Notes: generated by a model from the sequence alone, not told the origin. DNA of 64,000 nt from Devosia crocina (GCF_900116545.1 NZ_FPCK01000002.1:310001-374000), one strand, 5' to 3'; shown: positions 9,002 to 17,688, counted from the stretch's first letter. Translations and numbers: made by a program.

Positions 9002-9661
9002 CTAGTCGCCGGTGATCTGGTAACCCAGACCGCGGACGGTCTGAATGCAATCTTCGGGCAATTTCTTGCGCAGCCGGCCGACAAAGACTTCGATCGTATT
9101 GCTGTCTCGGTCGAAGTCCTGGTCGTAGAGATGCTCGGTCAGTTCCGTACGCGAGACGACCTTGCCCTTGTGGTGCATCAGATAGCTCAGGAGCCGCAAT
9201 TCGTGGCTCGTCAGCTTGACTGCCTGGCCATCCACCGTGACGCGTCCAGAGCGCGCGTCGAGGCGCACCGGGCCGCAGGTAATCTCGTTGCTCGCGTGAC
9301 CGGCGGCACGGCGCACAAGCGCCCTCAACCGCGCAAGAACTTCTTCCATGTGAAAGGGCTTGGCGACATAATCGTCGGCGCCGGCGTCGATCCCCTGCAC
9401 CTTGTCGCTCCAGCGGTCGCGCGCGGTCAGCAGCAGCACCGGCATAGTCTTGCCGGCGCGCCGCCATTCTTCGAGCACCGAAAGCCCATCCATCTGCGGC
9501 AGACCGATATCGAGCACGATGGCGTCATAGGGTTCGGTTTCCCCGAGGAAGTGCCCTTCTTCCCCGTCAAACGCCACATCCACCACATAGCCGGCCTCGG
9601 TCAGCGCATCCTTGAGCTGACGATTGAGATTGGCATCGTCCTCGACGACCAGAATTCGCAT
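9002..9661 (-). CDS. feuP: Response regulator FeuP (OmpR/PhoP family)
   Basis: The 219-residue product has a receiver (residues 1-115) with acidic pocket Glu7/Asp8/Asp9, phospho-acceptor Asp51 (VLDIGLPQMDG), Thr79 and Lys101. A winged-helix DNA-binding domain follows, ending in IEVFVGRLRKKL and VRGLGYQI. Segments such as DRWSDKVQGIDAGADDYVAK and LYDQDFDRDSNTIEV are near-identical to rhizobial FeuP as I know it. It is the middle gene of a feuN-like/feuP/feuQ operon, 23 bp after the small upstream gene. No FeuP binding site could be identified. Confidence 0.92.
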   Translation of the reverse strand: MRILVVEDDANLNRQLKDALTEAGYVVDVAFDGEEGHFLGETEPYDAIVLDIGLPQMDGLSVLEEWRRAGKTMPVLLLTARDRWSDKVQGIDAGADDYVAKPFHMEEVLARLRALVRRAAGHASNEITCGPVRLDARSGRVTVDGQAVKLTSHELRLLSYLMHHKGKVVSRTELTEHLYDQDFDRDSNTIEVFVGRLRKKLPEDCIQTVRGLGYQITGD

Positions 9662-9684
9662 GCACTACCCCGTCCGACAGACGC

Positions 9685-9984
9685 CTATTGTGCGTCAAGC
9701 ACCAGATTCTGCGCCTGTCCGTCTGCCGTCAAGACGCCGATCACATAGACCAGCCGTCCGCCCTGGTCGCACACTTGGACGTTCAGCACTTCGGCGCCCC
9801 GGTCCACACCCGCCATGGCAAGGACCGCATCGAGCGACATGATCTGGCCGCTGGTCACGGCCTCCTGGATCTGACGCCGATCAAGACAAGCCTGGGCCTG
9901 GCTCGTGCTGGTGCCGCTCAGGGCAAGTGCAAGCGCAAGCGCCAGGGCAGCTGCGGCGGGGGGTTTGGGGGCTTTCATGGTCAT
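9685..9984 (-). CDS. Small periplasmic PepSY-like protein, candidate FeuN
   Basis: The 99-residue product has a clear Sec signal peptide (AAAALALALALALS, cleavage near the AQA at residue 32). The mature domain of about 65 residues contains CLDRRQIQEAV, VQVCDQGGRLVYVIGVL and QNLVLDAQ, a PepSY-like half-domain with two cysteines. It lies 23 bp upstream of feuP in the same orientation. In Sinorhizobium a small periplasmic protein, FeuN, is encoded just upstream of feuPQ and restrains FeuQ through its periplasmic domain. Position, size and location fit that role, but orthology is inferred. A second ATG two codons in is possible. Confidence 0.82.
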   Translation of the reverse strand: MTMKAPKPPAAAALALALALALSGTSTSQAQACLDRRQIQEAVTSGQIMSLDAVLAMAGVDRGAEVLNVQVCDQGGRLVYVIGVLTADGQAQNLVLDAQ

Positions 9985-10044
9985 GGCGCCAAACTAGTCG
10001 CACCTTGCTGAATGGGACATGAATAAGGCACGCGCGCTTCCACT

Positions 10045-10233
10045 TCAGGGGTTGCCCACAGTTCTGCTCGTGAGGCCCTTTCTCAGAAAGATGATCGCCA
10101 GGGCCTCGAGGATCAGGTTTCCGCCCGCTCCGCCATCGAGGTTGGGCAATTCTATGCCCAGGACTTGCATCAGCCCCGCGATCAGCATGAAGGCTGCCAC
10201 GATATAGGTTCTATACCCGGAAAGAATGTCCAT
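10045..10233 (-). CDS. Possible nested holin-like reading start within the endolysin gene
   Basis: An in-frame ATG at 10233 (endolysin Met186) is preceded by GGAGAA about seven bases upstream, which is a good ribosome binding site. Translation from it would give a 62-residue protein with a membrane segment (TYIVAAFMLIAGLMQVLG) and a basic C-terminus, similar to small holin-like proteins. The alternative is that the whole gene makes only the fusion. This is an inference from the ribosome site and hydropathy. Confidence 0.35.
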   Translation of the reverse strand: MDILSGYRTYIVAAFMLIAGLMQVLGIELPNLDGGAGGNLILEALAIIFLRKGLTSRTVGNP

Positions 10234-10788
10234 CGCCGTTCTCCGTTGCATGGATGAAGTGGTTTTCGTGGCGGCAAGGGCTGCCGCGCGCACTGCTGCG
10301 ACGCGCCTGGTCCAGCCGCGTCCAAATGTGGCAAAGGTCTTAAGCCGGCCGAGAAATCCGAGACGGCGATCGCAGAGCGCGTTGATGGTTTTGGCCACAT
10401 CCGCATTTTCAAGCGCTGCGAGGGTCACCGGTCCGACCACGCCATCGGCGGCGACGCCAAGCACCGTCTGCAACATGCGCAAGGCCCGGTCGACGCCGGA
10501 ATTGACCGCAAGATCGAAAAGCGCGAGGTCGAGCCCGGCCGGCATGCTGCCCGCCTTCGTTGCCGACCAATAAAGCGCCCGGTAGATCGCCGCCGCCTCT
10601 TCGCGGGACAAAGCCGCGACCTCACTCTTGGGCAAGGCGGACCAGGGGCTCACCCGCCGCCATCGCGCCAGCGTCTTGCGCGTGATCCCCAGATTGGTTG
10701 CCCCGCCCGGATCATCGGGATGATCGACATATCCCCCCTCATGCATCAGCACGTGATCGAGGCAGGCACTGAACCGATCCTCAGCCAT
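10045..10788 (-). CDS. GTA-linked endolysin (GH108/PG_binding_3) with holin-like tail
   Basis: This peptidoglycan hydrolase probably releases GTA particles. Residues 5-90 form a GH108 muramidase domain with catalytic-type Glu17 in MHEGGYVDHPDDPGGATNLG. Residues about 98-170 are a PG_binding_3 domain (DGVVGPVTLAAL, TFGRGWTRRV). The last 60 residues hold a hydrophobic segment (about 193-212) and a second, weaker one (about 224-235), like a small holin. The ATG at 10788 overlaps the g15 stop by eight bases, so it is the last gene of the GTA operon. In R. capsulatus the lysis genes are elsewhere. An internal ATG with its own ribosome site may give a separate holin product. Confidence 0.88.
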   Translation of the reverse strand: MAEDRFSACLDHVLMHEGGYVDHPDDPGGATNLGITRKTLARWRRVSPWSALPKSEVAALSREEAAAIYRALYWSATKAGSMPAGLDLALFDLAVNSGVDRALRMLQTVLGVAADGVVGPVTLAALENADVAKTINALCDRRLGFLGRLKTFATFGRGWTRRVAAVRAAALAATKTTSSMQRRTAMDILSGYRTYIVAAFMLIAGLMQVLGIELPNLDGGAGGNLILEALAIIFLRKGLTSRTVGNP

Positions 10789-13700
10789 GATAGCTCCCCC
10801 CTGCGCTTTGTCCTTGCCCCAGCACCGGGCTCACTTGCGCCACGGTCCAGGTGAAATCCGGCGCCGCAGCACCGAAATCGGTGATCTGATCGGCAAGCCC
10901 ATAGACGCTCTCCGATGCCGGAACCTCCATCGTGCGGATCAGCGTCCCGCCCTGGAAAATTGCCACGCGATAGGGCGCCGGGGCGTCTTGCTCCCCTGCC
11001 TCCAGCACGCCCCAGCCATCCGCTTCGACCCGGCCGCGTCCCTTCCAGGAAAGCCGGATATCTCCCGAAGGCTCGGCGTCGGCCCGCAGATGCACCGGCG
11101 CGAGCGGCAACACAGCGGCCCTTGTGGGCGTCACGCTCATCTCCTCGCCCACGAGATCGTTGGGCCCCGCATAGATTTTGATCGCCAGCGGCTCATCGAG
11201 CCGTCCCCTATCGAGCGGCAGGCTGACCGTCTTGCCGTCCGGGATCAGCACCCGCCCACCCGCAGCGATAGCGCGGCTGCCGGAGCCGCCCAGCCCGCGC
11301 AGCAGGCGGCGCAAGCGATACCGCCCCGCCGCCACAAGCTCCGCCTCGGCAAACCCGATGAGTTCCCAGGTGCCCGCACCGGTCTCGATCACCATCCGGT
11401 TGCTGCCCGCCAGCACCGCCGCGTCACCGGCATCGGCCACATGCCCGCCGCGCAGGACGATTTCGAGGATAGAGCCCTCGTCCCAAACCGTCTCCGGCAC
11501 CTCACCGATCCCGCCGGCCACTTCGCCCAGCACAGCCGGTCGCTGCAACTCGGCAAGGCTCGCGCCGGTCACCGCCTCGGCGATCCGCACACGTCCGGGC
11601 CAGGGCCTGGCGAAGCCGCCGATCACGAGGCGCCCGCCCCCTTTCTCGCTGCCGAGCGGCGGCAGATGGGCCACCACCACATCGGGCGGCACGGCCACCC
11701 CCTGGACCGGCATCACCGACGCGGGACGATCCACCTCGGTTGCCACCGCATCGCCTGCCGTCACGCCCCGCGCCGTGATCCGCCGGGCCAAGCCGTCACG
11801 GATCTCCGTGATCTCAAACGGCCCCTCGGCGATCCCCGAAAGGTTGATCCGGTCCCCAGGCTCGAGTGTCAGCAGGTTTGGCGGCAGGGTCAGTTCCACC
11901 GTGTCGCCACCCGCGGCGCGGCTATTGAGCAGACGCTCCGCGGCAAGGCGCGCGCCTGCCCCGTCAAGCACCATCTGCGCACTTTCGCTGACAAGCGGCC
12001 CCATCCCGGGCCGCAGCGCCGTCGCCGTTGCACTGAGATAATCGCGCGGCCGGTCGATATAGCCGAGCGCCAGGCGCGCCGGCCGCTCGGCCGCAGCCGC
12101 ACGTCGCCGCGACACCACCGGCCCGTCGAGCCGCGCCAGCGCTTCGCCGTTGATGGACTGCCCCGCTCCTCGTTGTGGTGAAATCGCATGGAGCACGCCA
12201 TCGCGCGCCACCAGCCGCTGCCCGGTGATGTCCAGCACCGGCTCCATGGCATCGCGCGCCCGCGCTGGTCCGCTGAGAGCAAAGCCGCCCACGAGCGGCC
12301 CATCGGCATCGGAAAGGAGGTGGCACCCATGATCGGCCGCGATGGCGCCAAGCAATTCGTCGCTCGCCGCGGCTCCAAGCCGCCCTGTCAGCCAGTGCCC
12401 CGTGGCGTGATTGGCGCCGTCCGACCACACATCGTCGCGTGCCGGAAACGCGGGATAAGGCCGCGCGTCCCAGGTCCAGCAATAGATCCGCTCGGGATCC
12501 ACCATCCCGGGCGGGTTTCGGACCTCGTCAGTCCAATGCCGATGATGCGCCCGCAGGAACTGCCGCTGCATCAACAGGTCCGGCGTGCCCGCGGAAAAAT
12601 GCGGCCGCCCGCTTTCCCCGCTTTTCGGGTCTCCGAAGATATTGGGCTGGTTCGCCCCCTTATCGACCGCGCCGCAACCGAGTTCGGTCAGCCAGATCGG
12701 CTTGCTGCGCGGTACCCATGGTGTCGGCGCCCCGCTCCTGACGCCGCCGGGCCGGTCGAAATGGCGCTGGCTCCAGAATGCGAAGAGATCCTTGTAGCGC
12801 CAGATCCAGGCTTCCCCATAGGCGCCATCGGTGATTGGCGTGCGCCTCTGCGCTACCCTGTCCGCATCGTTTGCGTAGAACCATTCGAACCCTTCGCCGC
12901 CCGCGATATTGGCGCCGAGATAGGCAAGGTCATGCGGCCCCCGCGCCACCGCTTCGTCGAGATGCCCCTCGCCATCCCGCCAATCGGCCGCCGGCATATA
13001 GCAGTCGATCCCTACCGCGTCGATGGCGGGCGAAGCCCAGAGCGGATCGAGGTGGAAGAACTTCTCGCCGTTCGGCTGATGACCCGAATATTCGCTCCAG
13101 TCGGCGGCATAGGTCAGCTTCGTGCCTTGCCCGACAATGGCGCGAACATCGGCCGCCAGCGCCACCAGCGCATCGACAAAGGGAAAGCTGTCGCTCGCGT
13201 CGCGCACCGTCGTCAACCCACGCATCTCCGAGCCGATCACCAGCGCCTCGACCCCAGTCTCCGCCGAGAGCTGCGCATAGTGCAGCACCATGGCGCGATA
13301 ATCGGGAACGAAGCTGTCGACCTGAGCCCTGGCCGCCGCCGTACCGTCCACCAAAGCGGGATAGCAGGTAATGCGCCCGCGCCAGGGATAGCTGTCCTGC
13401 TCCGTGCCGCCATAGGGGTCCGGCAGATCGTTCCCTGCCGGAATATCCATCATGATCAGCGGGTAGAGCGTCACCGCATAGCCGCGCGCCCGGAGGTCCG
13501 CGATCGCCGCCTTGACCGATGCATCTGATGGCGTTCCCCCATAGGCGGGCCCACCCCCGTGAACCGAAACGACCGGCACCTCCGTGCGCGACCGTCCGGC
13601 AACGCTCCACGCGACGCCCTCGACCATCCTGCCCTGCGCCTCGACACGCGGTTCGATCCGGCAATGCCCGCATCTGAGATCGTCGCCGAACCAGCTGACC

Positions 13701-14491
13701 ACCAGCGCCACATGCTTGAGGTTGGGGCAGAGATCCGCCAATTCGTCGATCGAGGCCGTCCAGTTGCTGACGCCCGGCAGGAGATGGGCGTTTTCCGCCG
13801 CCCCCTCGCCCCGCCCGATAACGCGCAGCCTCGGCTCCGGGTCGTAACCGAACTCTGTCGCCCCGGGGATCACCGTGATAGCGCGGATCGCTCCTTCGAG
13901 CTCCCCCACCACCCGGCACAACTCGGCTGAAATCTGCGGAATGCGATTGCCGAAGCGCGACAGCGGCAGGTTCTCGAAAACAATGTAGCAAACCCCACGA
14001 TAGGCCGGAGCATTGTCCGGTCCCTGTGTTGCTTCGATAAGGCTATCGGGCATCTGTTCTTCGCTGCCACTGTAAAACCGGAGCGCCAGCCCACGCGTAT
14101 CGAGCGATTGTCCATCGGCCCAGATCCGGCCGAGCCGCGCTACCTCGCCCTCGCAAAAGCCGATGGCAAAGCTTGCGCCGATCTCCTCGCCTTCCTCGGC
14201 ACCCATGGCCTTGGCGCCAGCCGTTTCCCCACCCAGCCGCTCCAGTTCCCGCGCCCAGATGATGTTGCCCGCCATGCGCCCCCAGCCATAGAGCCTGGGG
14301 ATCGGCGCACCTTCCGCCGAGCCGACAAGCCGCACGTCGAAGGCCTGCGCCTCGCGCTTTTCCCCGAACAGCCAGCCATCGACGGCACTGCCCGCCAGTG
14401 CCCCGAGCGCGCGCCCGATCGTTGCTCCGATCGGTCCCCCCACCAGCGCTCCGGCAAACTGCCCCGCCAATGAAAGTGCCAAAGTCGCCAT
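10781..14491 (-). CDS. GTA host-specificity/baseplate megaprotein g15 (TIM-barrel, tail fibre hub)
   Basis: This is the largest GTA protein at 1236 residues, equivalent to RcGTA g15 (rcc01698), the baseplate hub/spike protein. The N-terminus has a glycine-rich, membrane-active-looking segment (FAGALVGGPIGATIGRALGA). The central part is the GTA TIM-barrel-like hydrolase domain (for example SEMRGLTTVR, KLTYAADWSEYSGHQPNGE, WLTELGCGAVDKGANQPN). The C-terminal third is a phage-tail type domain rich in beta structure. The length matches the family (about 1300). It is followed directly by the overlapping endolysin gene and preceded by g14. Confidence 0.95.
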   Translation of the reverse strand: MATLALSLAGQFAGALVGGPIGATIGRALGALAGSAVDGWLFGEKREAQAFDVRLVGSAEGAPIPRLYGWGRMAGNIIWARELERLGGETAGAKAMGAEEGEEIGASFAIGFCEGEVARLGRIWADGQSLDTRGLALRFYSGSEEQMPDSLIEATQGPDNAPAYRGVCYIVFENLPLSRFGNRIPQISAELCRVVGELEGAIRAITVIPGATEFGYDPEPRLRVIGRGEGAAENAHLLPGVSNWTASIDELADLCPNLKHVALVVSWFGDDLRCGHCRIEPRVEAQGRMVEGVAWSVAGRSRTEVPVVSVHGGGPAYGGTPSDASVKAAIADLRARGYAVTLYPLIMMDIPAGNDLPDPYGGTEQDSYPWRGRITCYPALVDGTAAARAQVDSFVPDYRAMVLHYAQLSAETGVEALVIGSEMRGLTTVRDASDSFPFVDALVALAADVRAIVGQGTKLTYAADWSEYSGHQPNGEKFFHLDPLWASPAIDAVGIDCYMPAADWRDGEGHLDEAVARGPHDLAYLGANIAGGEGFEWFYANDADRVAQRRTPITDGAYGEAWIWRYKDLFAFWSQRHFDRPGGVRSGAPTPWVPRSKPIWLTELGCGAVDKGANQPNIFGDPKSGESGRPHFSAGTPDLLMQRQFLRAHHRHWTDEVRNPPGMVDPERIYCWTWDARPYPAFPARDDVWSDGANHATGHWLTGRLGAAASDELLGAIAADHGCHLLSDADGPLVGGFALSGPARARDAMEPVLDITGQRLVARDGVLHAISPQRGAGQSINGEALARLDGPVVSRRRAAAAERPARLALGYIDRPRDYLSATATALRPGMGPLVSESAQMVLDGAGARLAAERLLNSRAAGGDTVELTLPPNLLTLEPGDRINLSGIAEGPFEITEIRDGLARRITARGVTAGDAVATEVDRPASVMPVQGVAVPPDVVVAHLPPLGSEKGGGRLVIGGFARPWPGRVRIAEAVTGASLAELQRPAVLGEVAGGIGEVPETVWDEGSILEIVLRGGHVADAGDAAVLAGSNRMVIETGAGTWELIGFAEAELVAAGRYRLRRLLRGLGGSGSRAIAAGGRVLIPDGKTVSLPLDRGRLDEPLAIKIYAGPNDLVGEEMSVTPTRAAVLPLAPVHLRADAEPSGDIRLSWKGRGRVEADGWGVLEAGEQDAPAPYRVAIFQGGTLIRTMEVPASESVYGLADQITDFGAAAPDFTWTVAQVSPVLGQGQSAGGSYHG

Positions 14492-14561
14492 GGGTTGGTC
14501 CTTTGCCTAACAGGATAAAGTGGGATGTATTCGGTCCATCATCAGCGGACCGGTCTACCCA

Positions 14562-14978
14562 TCACGGAAACCCGAACCGCCCGCTCACCCGCCGCGCCCA
14601 ACCATCGGTCAGGTTCGCCTCGACCACACCGAGCTTTTCCTGCGCATGAATGAAGCGCTTCGGCGAAATCAGGATCGCGCAATGCTTGGCCTCGGCGAGC
14701 CCTGCGAGCCGGAACAACACAACCTGACCGCCCGCGAGCACGCCCGTTTCGGGCACCAGAAAGCGCTCCGCCGCCTCGCGCAGCGCGCCGGCATATTCGC
14801 TGTCCCGCGGGCTCGCGCGATAGGGCGGCACGTCCATCGGCTCGACCCCGTAAAGCGTTCGCCACACCCCGCGCACCAGCCCCAGGCAATCGCAACCCGC
14901 ACCCAGCGTTGAGGCGCGGTGCCGATAGGGCGTGCCGAGCCAGAGACGGGCTGCCGCCACCACGGCTTCGCCCTTCAC
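14562..14978 (-). CDS. GTA peptidase g14 (NlpC/P60)
   Basis: This 138-residue cell-wall peptidase of the GTA tail tip is thought to cut peptidoglycan of the recipient cell. The NlpC/P60 catalytic set is visible: Cys31 in AGCDCLGLVRG, His99 in KHCAILI, and His111 in RFIHA as the third polar residue. The length equals RcGTA g14. The ATG overlaps the g13 stop (ATGA, 14975-14978), showing coupling. Confidence 0.95.
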   Translation of the reverse strand: MKGEAVVAAARLWLGTPYRHRASTLGAGCDCLGLVRGVWRTLYGVEPMDVPPYRASPRDSEYAGALREAAERFLVPETGVLAGGQVVLFRLAGLAEAKHCAILISPKRFIHAQEKLGVVEANLTDGWARRVSGRFGFP

Positions 14979-15865
14979 CTGACCACCGCCCGCCCATCGA
15001 GCGCATCGCCCTCGCGCGGATGACGCAAAATGAAATCGCTGCCCGGCACATGCGGAAAACCGCGAAAGTTGACTGCATTGGCAAACTTCTGCCTACAGGT
15101 GACGAAGCGCCGGTCGCAGCCTGCAGTGATCGAAAAACCGTCGCCCGGCGCAAGCCAGTCACCGACGCGCTGGCCGAAGCCGAGCAGATCGCCCTCTGCG
15201 CTTTTGCGATGGGTCATCACCGCGTCGGCCAGCCCCTCGCGCTGGCCTGTGCTCCAGCGCACCATGCCGAAGGCGAACCAGTCTTCGCTGTAATCGCCAA
15301 GGCCGGAGACAAGAAGGCGAAAGGGGTCCTCTATCGCTGCAACCGTGGCTTCGCTAGAAAAAGCCGGATCATCGAGCACCACGCCGCAGCGCCTGTCGCC
15401 CACGAGCGCATCGCAAAGCCCTTGGTAGAGGCGTCCGCGCGTCGTGTTGAGGCTTTCCTGAGCCGAACGCAGCTCAGCCCTGAAAATGCCGTACTCGCGC
15501 ACGATCTCGCCGACAGTATCGACCCGCAATCGCAAGCGCTGCTCCGGCGCTGTCCAGTTGACGCGCCAGGTTTCCACCACTGCCCCGTCATAGCGGCCAA
15601 GAAGAATATCGCTTTCGCTGATCGCCTCGGCACGCAGAATGCCAAGTACTTCTCCCGTATCCACCTGAGCACCGAGCTTGAGCGGCACCTCGCCGCCATC
15701 GAGGCCATGCATGGGCGAGCAGATCGTGCCCTCGACCGCCAACGCCCGATCATGGTCCGTAAAGCCCAGCACGACCCCGTCCGTTCGCAAAACGCGCCAG
15801 CAATGGCTCAGCGTCGTCTCGCTTTGCTGCAAATGGGCAGCAAAGCCGGGTTCAAGACTTCTCAT
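14975..15865 (-). CDS. GTA baseplate protein g13 (DUF2163/phage_BR0599)
   Basis: This is the 296-residue equivalent of RcGTA g13 (phage conserved BR0599 family). The N-terminal DUF2163 part (HCWRVLRTDGVVLGFTDHDR) binds the distal tail region. The C-terminus contains CRQKFANAVNFRGFPHVPG, which is diagnostic for the family. Four cysteines including GCDRRFVTC fit the iron-sulfur cluster found in RcGTA g13 (recalled from the RcGTA structure). The start at 15865 overlaps the g12 stop as ATGA; a longer frame upstream exists but would run into g12. Confidence 0.94.
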   Translation of the reverse strand: MRSLEPGFAAHLQQSETTLSHCWRVLRTDGVVLGFTDHDRALAVEGTICSPMHGLDGGEVPLKLGAQVDTGEVLGILRAEAISESDILLGRYDGAVVETWRVNWTAPEQRLRLRVDTVGEIVREYGIFRAELRSAQESLNTTRGRLYQGLCDALVGDRRCGVVLDDPAFSSEATVAAIEDPFRLLVSGLGDYSEDWFAFGMVRWSTGQREGLADAVMTHRKSAEGDLLGFGQRVGDWLAPGDGFSITAGCDRRFVTCRQKFANAVNFRGFPHVPGSDFILRHPREGDALDGRAVVR

Positions 15866-16482
15866 GGTACGATCTCCACCAGCGGAATGCTGGGCGCTTC
15901 CGCTCCATCGAAACTGGTCCATTCGATATCGAGCCGGTCAGTGTCGAAGCGCACCGGCACGTCGAACAGGAACCCGGCCGTCACAGCCTGCCCCGCCGCT
16001 GGCGCCACGGCAAAGCTGACAATGCCGGTGGTCACATCGACCGCCCAGCCGCTCGGCACCTCCACCCCGCCCACCGCGACCCGCACGGAGCCCAACACCG
16101 GCTTTTCGATGGGACGCAGATAAGGATCGAACTGGGCGCCATAGCGCTTGCACAGGGCAAAAGTCACTCGCGCGCCATCGCCCGTCCCGATCGGCTGGTC
16201 GAGCGGACTCGGTACCGGCCGGCCCGAGGAGTGATCGAGCCCGTCCCGCCACAAAAAGCCATGCAGCCGGCCCCGCCGCTCCTCGAAAAAAGCGAGCACC
16301 GCCTGCATGTCGGCCCGCGATTTGACGCCATAGCCGGCATTATAGCGCCGCCGCGAATGGGCCCAGCGCCCATTGCGATGCTCGCCCCCGCCCGCCAGCG
16401 TCACGACATCGGTTCGCCGCTCCGGCCCACCCCGCGCTCCGAGCGCAATGTCGAGCGGAAAACGGATATGATGAAAGGCCAT
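15862..16482 (-). CDS. GTA distal tail protein g12 (DUF2460/TIGR02217)
   Basis: This is the 206-residue distal tail protein of the GTA. It has the family N-terminus AFHHIRFPLDIALGARGGPE, the RRYNAGYGVKSRADMQAV stretch and the FFEERRGRLHGFLWRDGLDH motif. The start at 16482 is chosen because upstream in-frame codons run into a dispersed repeat. Normal GTA clusters are compact here; a 155-bp repeat-bearing gap separates this gene from g11. Confidence 0.95.
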   Translation of the reverse strand: MAFHHIRFPLDIALGARGGPERRTDVVTLAGGGEHRNGRWAHSRRRYNAGYGVKSRADMQAVLAFFEERRGRLHGFLWRDGLDHSSGRPVPSPLDQPIGTGDGARVTFALCKRYGAQFDPYLRPIEKPVLGSVRVAVGGVEVPSGWAVDVTTGIVSFAVAPAAGQAVTAGFLFDVPVRFDTDRLDIEWTSFDGAEAPSIPLVEIVP

Positions 16483-16504
16483 TTTGTCCTCACACGCCGG
16501 CCTC

Positions 16505-16622
16505 TTCCCTTCTCCCCTGAGAGGAGAAGGTGGCGCAACGCGCCGGATGAGGGGTTCAGCGCCAAAGCTTCCTGAGGGGTCTTCACCCCTCACCCTAACC
16601 CCTCCCCTGAGCGGAGAGGGGA
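16505..16622. repeat. Dispersed palindromic repeat (type A) between GTA g11 and g12
   Basis: Two inverted arms rich in CCCTCACC/CTCCCCTGAG and their complements (CTCCCCTGAGAGGAGAAGG near 16512; CCCCTCACCCTAACCCC near 16588) form an imperfect palindrome. The same family recurs at 27770, 54141, 57847 and in parts elsewhere in the window. It fills the gap between two genes that normally abut. Confidence 0.75.
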
Positions 16623-16637
16623 ACAAATCGGGTGCCA

Positions 16638-17177
16638 TCAGCTCCCCCGCGAGCCTCGCCTGACCGCCCTCAACAGCATCGCGCTCACCTCCGCCTCGCT
16701 TGCCGCAAAGCTGCGGGCGTCCGTCGCGCTGACATTGAACGTCACATGCACCCCGCCCCCGCCACCAGCAACGCCGAGGCGTCCGTCGGGTCCCCGCGCC
16801 AGTGGCATGATCGCCTCGGGCCCGGCTTCGCCAGCGAGCCCCAGCCCCGCCCCAAGCGGAAAATAGCTCGGGCTCGCGATCACCCCGCCCTTGGCAAAGG
16901 GCGTCACCGCCGGATTCGCAGCCGTGAAGAGATTTTCGACAAGACCACCCACAAGCGTGCCGAGCGGTTTGAGCGCCGCCTTGAGCGCGATGTCGGCAAA
17001 GGCGCTGGCAATATCGCCCAGCACCGAGCGGAAACTCTTGCCCTCCGTCAGGGCGCCGCGAAACGCACTCGTCACCGAGCGCGCCACCCCATCGGCGAGA
17101 TCGCCGATCCGTTCGAGTTCAAGCGACACGCTGCTCAGTTCATCGCCAAAATCGTCGCCAAAGAGATTACCGGCCAT
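16638..17177 (-). CDS. GTA tail tape-measure protein g11
   Basis: This is a 179-residue short tape-measure protein with one long alpha-helical stretch (residues about 10-75, including RSVLGDIASAFADIALKAAL), a glycine-rich tail (FAKGGVIASPSYFPLGAG, LAGEAGPEAIMPLARG) and a C-terminal HVTFNVSATDARSF motif typical of GTA and lambda-like minor tail proteins. The small size agrees with the short GTA tail. The start overlaps the g10.1 stop by 11 bases. Confidence 0.93.
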   Translation of the reverse strand: MAGNLFGDDFGDELSSVSLELERIGDLADGVARSVTSAFRGALTEGKSFRSVLGDIASAFADIALKAALKPLGTLVGGLVENLFTAANPAVTPFAKGGVIASPSYFPLGAGLGLAGEAGPEAIMPLARGPDGRLGVAGGGGGVHVTFNVSATDARSFAASEAEVSAMLLRAVRRGSRGS

Positions 17178-17358
17178 CGGGAAAGCGCTCCATCATCGCG
17201 TCAAGACCCGCCCGGTCGAGCGGCCCGGTTCGTTCACCCACGACCGCACTCCAGGCCGCGGCAAGTTCGCGGGGGCTCATCTTCCAAAAGGCGTCGGGCG
17301 GGAGTTTAAGAACACCCAGCCCGAAGCGCATGGCCTCCTTCCACGGAAAAGGCGTCAT
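17167..17358 (-). CDS. GTA tail assembly chaperone g10.1
   Basis: This 63-residue protein matches rcc01693/g10.1, a phage tail assembly chaperone. The conserved core is WKEAMRFGLGVLKLPPDAFW and SPRELAAAW. The ATG at 17358 overlaps the g10 stop (ATGA) and the 3' end overlaps g11. The tight coupling and normal length make this secure. Confidence 0.93.
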   Translation of the reverse strand: MTPFPWKEAMRFGLGVLKLPPDAFWKMSPRELAAAWSAVVGERTGPLDRAGLDAMMERFPDGR

Positions 17359-17669
17359 TCCCGCTCTCCGAACGTCGCCTGCAAGAGTCGGACAGCGATC
17401 TCCGCTGCCCCGCGCAAGCCGCCCTCGACGCTCATCTGCGCCAGTTGATCATCGGTGATCGCACTGCCCCCGCCGCGCAGCCCCGCACCCAGAATGGCCG
17501 TCAGGTCGCGCGCCGAAACCCGCCCTCCGGCAAAGCGTTCGCCCAGACCCGCCAAATCGCCCGCACCCAGCCGCCCTTCGAGCTCAGCCAGAGCGCCCAG
17601 CGTCAGGCAAAGCACCCTTTCCTCGCCACCGATCTCGGCCGCGATCTCACCCCGATGAATATTTGTCAT
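17355..17669 (-). CDS. GTA tail assembly protein g10 (GTA_gp10)
   Basis: This is a 104-residue GTA_gp10 family protein with the pattern HRGEIAAEIGG, LTLGALAELEGRLG and DLTAILGAGLRGGG. Together with g10.1 it resembles the two chaperones of phage tail assembly. The start at 17669 is fixed by the family N-terminus; frame upstream of it belongs to a dispersed repeat in the 139-bp gap before g9. Confidence 0.92.
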   Translation of the reverse strand: MTNIHRGEIAAEIGGEERVLCLTLGALAELEGRLGAGDLAGLGERFAGGRVSARDLTAILGAGLRGGGSAITDDQLAQMSVEGGLRGAAEIAVRLLQATFGERE

Positions 17670-17688
17670 TTTTATACACCTCGCGTGA

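Noticed and set aside
9000-9467. N-terminal extension of the feuQ frame to 9467
   Set aside because: The extension runs inside feuP in another frame and has no similarity; the ATG at 8999 is placed two bases after the feuP stop.
10787-13991. Long open frames opposite and out of frame with GTA g15 (464, 446 and 353 codons)
   Set aside because: They mirror g15 codon structure in GC-rich DNA, are rich in Arg/Pro/His, have no domain similarity, and lie wholly inside a secure gene.
16483-16637. 52-codon N-terminal extension of g12 and similar extensions of g9, g10 and rhaQ
   Set aside because: The extra codons are translated repeat sequence (for example PSPLRGEG), not protein, and are absent from the families.
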